From DASYKT01 sp963718105 (GTDB lineage Bacteria > Acidobacteriota > Blastocatellia > Pyrinomonadales > Pyrinomonadaceae), in NCBI GenBank assembly GCA_963718105.1, contig OY970352.1:1-64000 (forward strand): a stretch of 64,000 bases of DNA. Reading direction: 5' to 3'. Below the pieces are notes generated by a model. The model searched no databases. It saw only the letters and a program-made list of their open reading frames with translations, and had not been told where the DNA came from. Within the stretch, counting starts at the first letter, position 1. The number at the start of each line of letters is the position of its first letter. Made by a program: the position numbers and the translations under genes. Positions 39,015-47,802 of this stretch are shown here, piece by piece.

Positions 39015-39976
39015 CACGATTAATGGTGCTAAAAGAAAAAGGCCCGAAAGATGCCGCACGTTTGCTCGCGGCAGCTTCTCAATCCTTGTTACCAAGTCCG
39101 GGATTGGGGGATTTGATTCTTGAATCTGGAATGGACAAAGACTTTGTTGAGGCGGTGTTGAAAAATGTAAGACAAAATCTTCGAGTATCAGAAAACGATT
39201 TTTCAGAGAAAACTCAATCAAGAATAGTAGCATTTCTTTCTGAAGAAATAAGTAATGTAGCTCTTAAAGGAGCCAATCTAAGCGAGGTTAAAAACCGACT
39301 GGCAAAAAAAGGAGGATTGCATCCTAGTCAATACAATATAGTCTTTTATGAAGATTTTCGCGGGGGACTGGCACTAGGTGACAATAAGTCCACCGTTGCG
39401 TCTTTGGTCAGAGATCCGGATCAAGAGTTGCAACTAAAATCAGTGTATATTCCCGAAGAGTTTAGTGCGCGATATACTTTATCCACTAAACTGGTCATTC
39501 CTCAAAACCCTAGTGACAAATTTCTTTATCTTGTTATAAGCTCTCCCGAAAACGGCGCCCAACTGGTATACATTGCTCTAAGAATCTATAACTCCGAAAT
39601 AAGCATCGACAGTTTGCGTAATCCGCTCGAAGCCTTAGAGAAATTTGTTGATCATTATTGTATTAAAGTAAATATAGGTAAATCGTTTTCTAAATTAATT
39701 CAAAATGAAGTTATAGCGAATGAGAGTATACATTTTACACCTGATTCACTTAGTGAAATTATTAGGCCATTGGAAGGGGACCCTAATAATCGTTGTTGCC
39801 CGGTAGTAATTGCAAGTGAATCAAAACTAAGGGGCGCAAATAATGAGATGTTAATAGAAATAGAACTTGCTTTTCTTTTGGATATTGAAAGATATATGGC
39901 TACTCTTAAAAGACATAACGTAAAAATTTATGCTGAAATCGAGTTTCCACTTTTACGTATCTTCTACGAAGGATGA
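39011..39976 (+). CDS. Protein of unknown function, second gene of the pair
   Basis: 321 residues, predicted soluble. The N-terminal part (MVLKEKGPKDAARLLAAAS...) looks helical; the remainder is mixed alpha/beta with no recognisable catalytic motif. No similarity to a family I can name. It is coupled to the 65-residue protein by a four-base overlap, AT-rich, intact in frame while many neighbours are broken, and sits next to the orphan riboswitch about 4.5 kb from the TIR gene. This is the pattern of a small transferred cassette, but there is no direct evidence of function. Confidence 0.7.
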   Translation: MTRLMVLKEKGPKDAARLLAAASQSLLPSPGLGDLILESGMDKDFVEAVLKNVRQNLRVSENDFSEKTQSRIVAFLSEEISNVALKGANLSEVKNRLAKKGGLHPSQYNIVFYEDFRGGLALGDNKSTVASLVRDPDQELQLKSVYIPEEFSARYTLSTKLVIPQNPSDKFLYLVISSPENGAQLVYIALRIYNSEISIDSLRNPLEALEKFVDHYCIKVNIGKSFSKLIQNEVIANESIHFTPDSLSEIIRPLEGDPNNRCCPVVIASESKLRGANNEMLIEIELAFLLDIERYMATLKRHNVKIYAEIEFPLLRIFYEG

Positions 39977-40126
39977 CAGTTCACCGAAACGCTAAATCCG
40001 TATAAGATTTCACAAAGTATTTAGGCTGATTCTTTACATTATTCAGAAATGTGCAAAATGCGGAAGTTTCCGATCCTCGACGTTTTTCATTTGTTCACCC
40101 GCAGAAATTTTAATTAACAATCAGTA

Positions 40127-41112
40127 TTACTTTGCAGTAGTTGCCCACGCCATGCCGTCGGGGCCCTGGCCGGGGTTGATGGTGGCGGTAAATTCCATTT
40201 TCTCTATATCAAAGACGCCGACGTTTCCGGCGGCCATGCGGGCGACGAAGGCGCGTTTGCCATCGGGTTGGAGCAGGATACCGACGGGCGTGCCGTCAGC
40301 TTTTACGCGTTTGATCTCTTTGCGGGTTTTGGCGTCGATGACGATAAACTCGCCGGCCTTCGGGTCTGAGACCAGCACCTTGCTGCCATCGGGCGTGAAC
40401 TTCACGCGGATCGGCATCTGCGCCAGCTTTACCACTTCTTTCACTTTATTGGTTGCGGTGTCGATGACCGAAATGCCGCCGTCCTCGTTATGGCCGATCC
40501 AAAGTTCTTTGCCGTCGGGCGAGATGTCGATGCCTTCGGGTTGTTTCCCGACCGCGATCTGCGTGATGTTCGTATCGTTGGGAGGCGCGCCCAGATTGAT
40601 AGCGGTCGTCGTACCCGAACCGATGTTGGCCGTATAAATGCGTTTTTTGTCCGGCGTTATCACCAGCATGTGCGAAACGCTCTGGCCGGTGCCCATTACC
40701 CAATCGATCTTATTGGCTACCGGGTCGTAGCGTACGACAGTGCGGCTGAGCTCTGAGGTGAAATAGATCTTTCCATCTGCTTCGACAATGCCGTGCGGTC
40801 GATAAAATCCGCCGAGGTCGACGCGCCGCAATTCTTTCCTGGCCACGAGGTCGATCACCGAAAGCGAATTACCTGGTTTTTGCGCGCCATAATTACAGAC
40901 AAACGCCAACTTGCCGTCAGCGGAAACGATGGCTTCGTGCGGGCCTTCGCCGGTCGGAATTTTGGCAATTACGGAAAGCGTGGCCGGATCGATGATCGCC
41001 AGTGTGTTTTCCGTTTTGTTCAGCACCAGAAGATTTTGCCCCCGCGCCTGAGAAGCCGGCCGCGGTAAAAGATAGAAACGATCACAAATAGAGCTATCCC
41101 CAAAGATCTCAT
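40127..41112 (-). pseudogene. YVTN-type beta-propeller protein, one frame break after the signal peptide
   Basis: About 300 residues of six to seven repeats of the 40-residue YVTN/YncE type (LAIIDPATLSVIAKIPTGEG, VIDLVARKELRRVDLG, VIDTATNKVKEVVKL). From 41112 (GAGG upstream) a signal peptide MRSLGIALFVIVSIF is read, then the frame stops; adding one T in the T4 run (plus-strand A4 at 41067-41070) joins it to LPRPASQARGQNLLVLNKTE and the propeller. The protein should be periplasmic or secreted. Function in this family ranges from surface binding to enzyme scaffold and is not known here. Confidence 0.8.
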
Positions 41113-41397
41113 TAAAGTTTCCTCAAAATATTTAAGTTGAAAAAGTCTGCCGGTAGTTTACGGCTGAAAACGCAAAATAGTTTTCTCCGCCGGTAAAAAG
41201 CACTCTGGCATTATTATTGCATTTTTATCTCGTTAATATGATTTTGCACAGAAATGGCCGCCTTTTAGTGAGTTATGTATTGAATCAATATAAATCCGTC
41301 GGGCATTTCTGTCGTTATGTATGGCGCCGTGCATGGTAAGCAGCCAGGCCGCAAATGCGCCAACAAAGAAATAAGAACAAGGAAGGGAAGAAATACA
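41113..41397. other. Spacer between divergent genes, promoter region likely
   Basis: About 285 bases, AT-rich, between the propeller gene (leftward) and the BON gene (rightward). Both genes must be transcribed from here, but no box pair is clear enough to call. AAGGAAGGG at about 41379-41387 is the ribosome-binding site of the BON gene. Confidence 0.4.
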
Positions 41398-42313
41398 ATG
41401 CCAAACAGAAGATACCAGGAAGACAGTCAGCGTTCGAATGAGCCCTACAATGCTCGTTCGGAATATGGCAGGAGGCGCCGCAGCAATTCAGGCTCCGGCC
41501 CTTCCGATTAGCCGCGGAGAGATATTACGAAAGCGACCGTTCGCGTTATGGCGGCGGCCGCCCGGGCATGTTCACCGGCGGTGACTTTGGGCGCGGCTAC
41601 GGCGGCGAAAGGGGTAATTACCCGGAAACGTTTGGCGGGCACGGTTCCTCGGAAGGAATGTATGGCCGTTCGTCCGGCTACGGTGACCGCACCGATGTCG
41701 AAAGCGAATATCAGAACCGTGGCAGGAATTATGAGGACCGCGGGGATTCCGAGAAGACGCGGCTATTATAATCGTGACCGCTCAAGCCAAGGACAGGGTT
41801 TACGGCGCCGGGTATCCCAGCCGCAGCAGCTATCCGGAGTCCGAGCGCGGATATTATAACGAACAAAGATATTACGGCGAAGAGGACCGCGGCTGGTGGG
41901 ACAAGGCAGCCGATGAAGTTTCGTCCTGGATGGGCGACGACGAAGCGGCCCGCCGCAGGGAAAGAGACCATCTTAATTCCGGCCAGTATCGCGGACACGG
42001 CCCGCGCAGCTACAAACGCTCCGATGAACGCATCAGGGAAGACATCAACGACCGTCTGACCGATCATGCTTATCTCGATGCTTCGGAGATAGAGGTCGAA
42101 GTCAGCGAGGGGAATGTTACCCTGACCGGTTCGGTCATTAATCGCTATGCCAAGCGGATGGCGGAAGATATCGCAGACAATATTTCGGGAGTTAAAAACG
42201 TCGAAAATCGCCTGCGGGCGGAAAACCGCACTTCATGGGTGGCCGGCGTGGGCGATATCAATGCCGCCGGAAACCGCTCAAGATTTCAGGAGATCTCCGA
42301 GAAACGAGGATAA
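41398..42313 (+). pseudogene. SWFGD-type BON-domain protein, three frame breaks
   Basis: A Gly/Arg/Tyr-rich N-terminal half (YGRSSGYGDRTD, GYYNRDRSSQGQG) is followed by the WMGDDEAARRRERD motif of SWFGD-BON proteins and then a BON domain (SDERIREDINDRLTDHAYLD, SEGNVTLTGSVINRYAKRMA). Such proteins are stress-related and probably bind membranes or surfaces. The parts lie in three frames; breaks are near 41500-41512, 41740-41757 and 41799-41801 (a T3 run). Joined, they give a protein of about 300 residues, normal for the family. Confidence 0.78.
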
Positions 42314-42373
42314 AACGGATACCAAAACGATGAGTAAAAATGCCTAGGCTTTAAAAGCCATCAGGCAAATAGA

Positions 42374-42408
42374 TTCGGGCTTGCCGTTAAAAAAGGCGAG
42401 CCCGAAAA
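42374..42408. terminator. GC-rich hairpin after the BON gene
   Basis: TTCGGGCTTGCC and GGCGAGCCCGAA pair over a short A-rich loop. On the plus strand no T-run follows, so it is a weak terminator, or a hairpin that protects or attenuates the BON/metallothionein transcript. Confidence 0.5.
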
Positions 42409-42435
42409 TTACAAACATTTACCTAGGAGAAAATC

Positions 42436-42612
42436 ATGAGTAATACCGAACAACGAGCCCCAAAAGCCGACGAAACAAAAAAATGCAAGCACGAACTCTG
42501 TACCTGCTCCACCGCCGATTCGGACGGTTATTGCAGTGCTTATTGCGAGAGCGCGGCTAAAGGCGTGACCACGGTCCAATGCGAGTGCGGGCACTCGGGT
42601 TGTGCCGACTAG
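42436..42612 (+). CDS. Bacterial metallothionein
   Basis: 58 residues with nine cysteines and several histidines. The arrangement CKHELCTC ... GYCSAYC ... CECGHSGC fits prokaryotic metallothioneins (SmtA-type zinc finger), which store or buffer Zn, Cd or Cu in the cytoplasm. A clear SD (AGGAGA) lies six bases before the ATG. It stands between two stress-related genes (BON and DUF4142). Confidence 0.85.
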   Translation: MSNTEQRAPKADETKKCKHELCTCSTADSDGYCSAYCESAAKGVTTVQCECGHSGCAD

Positions 42613-42747
42613 AGATATGGGCGTTTTTGGCACTTGAATTGCACTGCCATGGGCAAGATGATCTTTCGGAAACAAATATCAAAAAGGCGCCGGACAAGGG
42701 CAACTTATTTGTTTAATTGGATTTTCGAGCAAAGGAGGCGGGGCAAG

Positions 42748-43266
42748 ATGAAAAAAATATTTTCGTTCTATACAATTTTAGGACTCTTATTTTTGTTATC
42801 CGTTGCACTAAACGCATACACAGATACAAAAACGACCGGAAATCAGTACAGTTTTGTCACCGCCGCCGGGCAGGCCGGAATGGCCGAAGTGGAATTGGCT
42901 AACCTGGCGCTTTCCAAATCGCAGAACGAGGACGTCAAACAATTTGCGCAGATGATGATCACCGATCACGGCAAAGCGAATGATGAACTTAAGGCATTGG
43001 CGGCGCAGAAGAAATATGAGTTTCCGACCGACGTTAATCTGACGCAAAAGGCTCTGGCGGAAAATTTGTCGAAACTATCCGCGACGGCTTTTGACAGGGA
43101 ATACGTCAAAGCGATGGTTACCGATCACGAAGGCGCGGTTAACCTTTTTAACAATGAATCAAGAGCGGGGAAAGATGCCGATCTGAAAACCTGGGCGCTG
43201 GCGACATTGCCGGCTTTGAAAACACATTTACAGCAGGCTCAGGGCTTGCAGGCTAAATTGAAGTGA
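42748..43266 (+). CDS. DUF4142 family periplasmic protein
   Basis: 172 residues from the ATG at 42748 with AAAGGAGG upstream. Signal peptide (about 1-23) then a ferritin-like four-helix fold: FVTAAGQAGMAEVELANLAL, KQFAQMMITDHGKANDEL and REYVKAMVTDHEGAVNLF. The two MxxDH sites could hold metal. Function of the family is unknown; it often accompanies envelope-stress genes. Confidence 0.88.
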   Translation: MKKIFSFYTILGLLFLLSVALNAYTDTKTTGNQYSFVTAAGQAGMAEVELANLALSKSQNEDVKQFAQMMITDHGKANDELKALAAQKKYEFPTDVNLTQKALAENLSKLSATAFDREYVKAMVTDHEGAVNLFNNESRAGKDADLKTWALATLPALKTHLQQAQGLQAKLK

Positions 43267-43343
43267 GACGAGTGAGTTGAGTTGAGAGTGATGAGAAATT
43301 GGTCCTTTTCGTAAGCCGCTCACCCCGGCATACGGAAATAATA

Positions 43344-43380
43344 AGGCGGCGGGTATCTTTGGATACTCGCCGCCTCTTTT
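43344..43380. terminator. Bidirectional intrinsic terminator
   Basis: AGGCGGCGGGTATC and GATACTCGCCGCCT form a 14-bp stem with a TTTG loop, followed by TTTT on the plus strand; it separates the convergent DUF4142 and msrA genes. Confidence 0.85.
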
Positions 43381-43924
43381 AATTTTTCAGCTTCTCTAAA
43401 AACTTTTGCCGGAATTTCGCGACCTTTGGCGCGACCACCGCCTGGCAATAAGGCTGGTTCGGATTATTAGCGAAATATTCCTGGTGATAATCTTCCGCCG
43501 GAAAATAATTCGAGACCGGGGTGACTTCGGTAACGATAGGCGCGTCCCAGATATTTTCGGCCGCGAGTTCCGCGATCACTTCGTGAGCGGTCTTTTCCTG
43601 TTCCGGCGAATGAAAAAAGATCGCCGAACGGTACTGCGTTCCGACATCGCCGCCCTGGCGGTTGAGCGTGGTCGGATCGTGCACCGCAAAAAATACTTTC
43701 AGGATATCGCGATAGGAGATGACCTCCGGATCGAATCTGATCTGAATGACCTCGGCATGACCGGTGTCGCCGTTGCAGACCTGCTGGTACGTCGGATTTA
43801 GCGTCTGCCCGTTCGAATAGCCCGACATCACGTCTTCCACGCCTTTCAAGTCGTCAAAGACCGCCTCCACACACCAAAAACATCCGGCTCCTAATGTTGC
43901 TGTTTCTAAATTCTTGTCTTCCAT
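43379..43924 (-). CDS. msrA: Peptide methionine sulfoxide reductase MsrA
   Basis: 181 residues from Met at 43924; the frame to 43981 adds a non-conserved extension. The catalytic GAGCFWCVE places C15 as nucleophile and C18 nearby; GYSNG, HAEVIQIRFDP, HDPTTLNRQGGDVGTQYRS and EDYHQEYFANNP are characteristic. It reduces Met-S-sulfoxide in proteins. No signal peptide, so cytoplasmic. Confidence 0.95.
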   Translation of the reverse strand: MEDKNLETATLGAGCFWCVEAVFDDLKGVEDVMSGYSNGQTLNPTYQQVCNGDTGHAEVIQIRFDPEVISYRDILKVFFAVHDPTTLNRQGGDVGTQYRSAIFFHSPEQEKTAHEVIAELAAENIWDAPIVTEVTPVSNYFPAEDYHQEYFANNPNQPYCQAVVAPKVAKFRQKFLEKLKN

Positions 43925-45614
43925 ACTTGTAATCAAAACAAACCGAACCTGATAAATCAACTTTACGCGCAAAAATCCCACACTACAGGAGTTTAAAAAG
44001 GTTTATGACAGCTTGCGCGGTTACATTTCTATATAGAAATCCTCATTTCCCAATTAATTATCAAGGTGAAGGAACTCCCACTTCCGTCGTTAAATATCCG
44101 GCATAAGACAAAATAGTGATGCATATTGCGAGAAAAAACCAACCAAAAGTTACCCACCGTGGATGGCTTTAAGTTAAACGTGAAAGCAGATACTTATACA
44201 AATTTTCATACTCTTTTGGATTTACATCGGATGAACCTGATTTTTTCCATGACATATGAATACTGGGATTTTGGTGAATAGATTTCAACTATGGAGATGC
44301 AATTATGGTAACTGCGCACCCCTTACGCCGTAGGGGGCTAGCCCTGGCCGTGGAGAACGTTAAAATTGAAGGTGACCCGGGTGGGCCTATACTGACCTTC
44401 AATGTCAGGAACGTGGGAACAGGCCGTATTCTTAGTTAGGACTTCTATGGCTAATAGATAAATAAAGGAGATGAAATGAAAATTTACGCCCATTACGTTT
44501 CGAGGGGAATATTCAATCCTTGACACCTAAAATCGCAAAGGTTTAAGTTAGATGTTTCAGCTCGCGTTTATATGTGGTGAATCACAGGGATGAAGGTTAA
44601 GGATGAACGGGACACGGATGCGCTTCGCAAAATTGCAGAAAACTACCGGGTCGCATATACTTGTCCCTAAATCGAGCTTATAAAAAAGTAACAGATGGTT
44701 TAAGACTTCCCGGTAGATCGCGCCTGATTTGACGGGTTAGGAGAGAAAGGGAAACTCTTTGGCAAGAATAAGGAAGCGTTCTATATGAAGTTAGCACGGA
44801 AAATGTCCGGACAATTGCCAATCGCAAATTCGCTCAATTGACACTAGAGCCGATAGACCTAATAACTTTCTCCGTTCGGATAGGAGACTAAAATGAAAAA
44901 GCAAAGAAATACCAACCATGAATAATTTTGCAATTCCTAAGTATTGAACACGCCTGAACTCGGTTGTTTTGTAGAAAGGCAACACGAGTTTCAAATTGAG
45001 TCTGGCGTTGATTTTGTAAAGGTACACGTGGGAGTTTAACCAAACTATGCCTACCATCAGAAATACTTTCCGATAATGTGCTGGCACGCAGCATTGTTAC
45101 AGAGATGCCTGGATTATATTACTGTTAATGCGCAAATTCCACCGACAATTATGGAAATATTTCCACCCATTTTGTTTTGGGGGGAGAAAAAAATCCCCGG
45201 AATTCAGAAGGGTTTCATTATCCGATATTTCAGGGTCAGAGATTATACTGGTTCTTTGGGCAACATCGTACTTCGGCAAACGCAGCGTGGCGGGCCGATG
45301 CGCTGGTTGGCCATAGCTACGATGTTTGTGAGAATGGCATATTAAGAACAGTTGGTTATGATGATACAGGCAGCGATCGGGATTGTAATGACTTGGTTTT
45401 AGAAGTCGCAACTGTAGGAAGACGATCCTGGCAGGACCTGGTCCAGGCTTCAAATCAGACTTCGGTGAACGCAAAAAAAAGGAAAGAAGGCTTACGTAAA
45501 TTGGCGCGCTCCAAACAACGCCGGCAAATAAAAACCCGGTGCTAATCGTCTTTGCTGTAGAATTTTGATGCAATGAGGCGGCGACAATTTCGGGTGTAAC
45601 CTCTTTGTTATTTA
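43925..45614. other. Long AT-rich region without an intact gene
   Basis: About 1.7 kb between msrA and mtnC. Short plus-strand protein-like frames occur throughout (see the pseudogene entry). No tRNA, CRISPR or transposase pattern found. AAAGGAG is seen at 44466 before a 15-residue frame. Confidence 0.6.
44005..45545 (+). pseudogene. Decayed plus-strand coding island
   Basis: Successive fragments read like protein but are cut by stops or shifts: 44005-44106 (33 residues, NPHFPINYQGEGTPTSV), about 44140-44270 (LPTVDGFKLNVKADTYTNF), 44305-44439 (VKIEGDPGGPILTFNVRNVG), about 44590-44672, and about 45060-45540. The last has an in-frame TAA at 45126 and then HFVLGGEKNPRNSEGFHY and GYDDTGSDRDCNDLVLEVA, recalling the DxDFNDLVF motif of DUF4114-like secreted proteins. 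They may derive from one or more lost secreted proteins; order and frame do not join neatly. Confidence 0.45.
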
Positions 45615-46313
45615 TTATTCCGTGATCTCATCAAAACTCTGAATTATCCGGTGGGTAGGTTCTTCGGTGAGTTCGGCATTGCCTTTGCGCAATGTGAGCG
45701 CGGTCGTGAGGCCCGCGCCGCGGGCGGCGTCGAGCTCGGCGGGAATGTCGGAAATAAAAAGAATATCGGCCGGGGCGAGTTTTAATGCCTCGGCAATTTT
45801 TTTGTAGCTTTCGGTATCGCGTTTGGCACCGGTGGTGGTGTCGAAATATTCGCTGATAAGCGAGGTCAGATCGCCCCTATCCGAATATCCAAAAATGAGT
45901 TTTTGCGCCAGCACGCTGCCGGATGAATAGATCGCGATCTTTTTGCCGGCGGTTTGCCATCGTTCAAAGGCCGGGGGAACGTCGGCGAAAACCTCGCCTT
46001 TTAGTTCGCCGTTCTCATACCCTCTCTGCCAGATCTTTCCCTGGATGGTTTTTAGCGGAGTGGATTTTCTATCTACATCGATAAGAAATTTCAAATAAGC
46101 CGCGACGGATTCCGGCGAAGCCTCGTCAAATTTTTCTTCGTAAGCGGTATCGGATGAATGCTCTGCTTTTAACGCGGCGATCTCATCGCTAACTGCGGCA
46201 AAATTTTCGCCGACATAGTTATCGATATTATTTGCCGCGTAAGGAAAAAGCGTTTTGTGAACAAAATCGATCGGAGTGGTGGTGCCTTCGATGTCGAGTA
46301 AAATTGCCTTCAT
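45615..46313 (-). CDS. mtnC: Enolase-phosphatase E1 (acireductone synthase)
   Basis: 232 residues. The HAD motif LLDIEGTTT supplies D7 and E9 for Mg; IAIYSSGSVLAQKL and LFISDIPAELDAARGAG are HAD motifs II and IV. It enolises and dephosphorylates diketo-methylthiopentyl-phosphate to the acireductone in methionine salvage. It lies downstream of mtnD with a palindromic spacer. Confidence 0.93.
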   Translation of the reverse strand: MKAILLDIEGTTTPIDFVHKTLFPYAANNIDNYVGENFAAVSDEIAALKAEHSSDTAYEEKFDEASPESVAAYLKFLIDVDRKSTPLKTIQGKIWQRGYENGELKGEVFADVPPAFERWQTAGKKIAIYSSGSVLAQKLIFGYSDRGDLTSLISEYFDTTTGAKRDTESYKKIAEALKLAPADILFISDIPAELDAARGAGLTTALTLRKGNAELTEEPTHRIIQSFDEITE

Positions 46314-46316
46314 ATT

Positions 46317-46380
46317 AGTAACAAGTAAAATGTGACGAGTGACAAGACAAGAATTTCTCGTTACTTGTCACTTGTTACTA
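46317..46380. repeat. Inverted repeat of AGTAACAAGTGAC words, overlapping the mtnD 3' end
   Basis: TAGTAACAAG at 46317-46326 pairs with CTTGTTACTA at 46371-46380; the inner GTGACGAGTGACAAG and CTCGTTACTTGTCAC pair again. The right arm supplies the last codons and stop of mtnD. Confidence 0.7.
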
Positions 46381-46934
46381 TTCACCGCGAAATAATCCGC
46401 GCCGAAACACATCGGCTGATAATTTATATCGACCCCGCTTTCGCTGTAATAGGGCGCCCAGCCGGAGATGTCCTGAAACAGCCGGATCGCGCGCACGGTG
46501 CGGTCGCCGCAGAGATTGAACCAGTGCATCGTTCCGCGCGGCACGCGGATCAGATCGCCGGCTTCCATTTCGATCGACACGATGTCGCCGCCCGGCGGCG
46601 CGATGTGAAACAGCCCGTGGCCTTTGACGATAAAGCGCACCTCGTCTTCGTCGTGCCAATGCTCCTTGTTAAATTTATTGAGCATCACATCGAGGTTCGG
46701 CGTGGTCGGCACGATGTTGATCACGTCCGCGGTGACATAGCCGCCCGACACCTTCAGTTTGTCGATCTCAGGCGAGTATGCCGCCAGAATTTCTTCTTCA
46801 GTGGCATCGGGCGAAACGCGCATCTCGTCCGCATCCCAACGCTCGTACGCGATGCCGATACCGGCGAGGTATTCGGTGATCTCCTTAGAATCACGCAGGA
46901 CCAATTCTTTGTCCGGAATATTTACTACAGCCAT
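46368..46934 (-). CDS. mtnD: Acireductone dioxygenase
   Basis: 188 residues, cupin. The metal ligands of the family are visible: H92, H94, E98 (HWHDEDEVRF) and H137 (GTMHWF). With Fe it makes 2-keto-4-methylthiobutyrate and formate, with Ni an off-pathway product. Its C-terminal NSNK and stop come from the repeat arm that follows. Confidence 0.94.
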   Translation of the reverse strand: MAVVNIPDKELVLRDSKEITEYLAGIGIAYERWDADEMRVSPDATEEEILAAYSPEIDKLKVSGGYVTADVINIVPTTPNLDVMLNKFNKEHWHDEDEVRFIVKGHGLFHIAPPGGDIVSIEMEAGDLIRVPRGTMHWFNLCGDRTVRAIRLFQDISGWAPYYSESGVDINYQPMCFGADYFAVNSNK

Positions 46935-46975
46935 AGGTTAAGGATACAGGAGACAGGAGACGGGAGACAAGGCGG

Positions 46976-47070
46976 AAACGCGACAGTTATGGAGCGTGTG
47001 ATTTTGGCCTTATTATGCACCCACTAGCGCAGGCGTTACTGACAAGGCACGTTCCATAACTGTCGCGTTT
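46976..47070. repeat. Inverted repeat with 23-bp arms between mtnD and mtnB
   Basis: AAACGCGACAGTTATGGAGC... at 46976-46998 and its complement at 47048-47070 differ at a single position. About 50 bases lie between. Just to the left are GGAGACAGGAGACGGGAGAC direct repeats. Confidence 0.8.
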
Positions 47071-47076
47071 TTCTTC

Positions 47077-47700
47077 CTATTTCCTTCCAAGTACCTCGAA
47101 TAAAAACTCAAATATCTCGATATGCCTTTTGGCTTCGGCGATATCTTTGCCCCAGGTATAGAGCCCGTGGCGGCGCAGATAGACGCCGTGAATACCGGGA
47201 TTTTCGTTCAGCACATTTTCGATAACATGGGATAGCGCGATGTAATCCTGTGAATTTTCCACGATCGGGAGCAGCTCGCGGTGTTCGTGGGTGGCCACGC
47301 CGGCGAGGCCTTTGAGCATTTCGTAGCCTTCGATCTCGATAGCACCGCGCTCAAAAAAAGTGTCGGAAAGGATCGTGCCCCAAACGGAATGAGTGTGCAG
47401 GATCGAACCCGTCTCGGGGCGCAGGCGATAGATCGCCAGATGCAAAAGCGTTTCCGCCGAAGGCTTGCCAGCGCCTTCGGTCACAAGGCCTTCGGCATCT
47501 ACCGTAAGAAAATGATCGCCGGTCAGGCCGCCCTTTTCATTGCCGCTGGCCGTGATGCAAAGCGACAAAGGGTCGCGCCCCATCAGCGCGGAAAAATTCC
47601 CGCTGGTGCCCAGCACCCACCCGCGGCGGTAAAATTCCGCCCCGCTTTCTCCGAGACGCGCAGCTAATTCGTCTTTGTTCATCGACGATGAGTCTAACAA
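47077..47700 (-). CDS. mtnB: Methylthioribulose-1-phosphate dehydratase
   Basis: 207 residues, class II aldolase fold. LGTSGNFSAL (30-39), ASGNEKGGL, the zinc-binding H102-T-H104 and LRRHGLYTWG near residues 175-185 fit MtnB. It dehydrates MTRu-1-P. The order mtnB-mtnD-mtnC along the transcript gives three successive late steps of methionine salvage; mtnA and mtnK/mtnN are not in the window. Confidence 0.92.
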   Translation of the reverse strand: MLDSSSMNKDELAARLGESGAEFYRRGWVLGTSGNFSALMGRDPLSLCITASGNEKGGLTGDHFLTVDAEGLVTEGAGKPSAETLLHLAIYRLRPETGSILHTHSVWGTILSDTFFERGAIEIEGYEMLKGLAGVATHEHRELLPIVENSQDYIALSHVIENVLNENPGIHGVYLRRHGLYTWGKDIAEAKRHIEIFEFLFEVLGRK

Positions 47701-47802
47701 ATTAGCGGAAACATTGGCAAAACGATGACTATCGCAATGAGGCCAGCAAAGTTTTTTTGCGGAAGCCGGTCACTACGTTCCCGGTACCGATCCGTTATCC
47801 GC

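Noticed and set aside
45097..45573. 158-codon minus-strand frame
   Set aside because: The plus strand in the same place shows a more protein-like stretch with a DxDxNDLV motif; the minus frame has none.
43925..45614. tRNA or ncRNA gene in the long AT-rich region
   Set aside because: No cloverleaf with CCA-like end, no T-loop GTTCNANNC with matching stem was found by eye.
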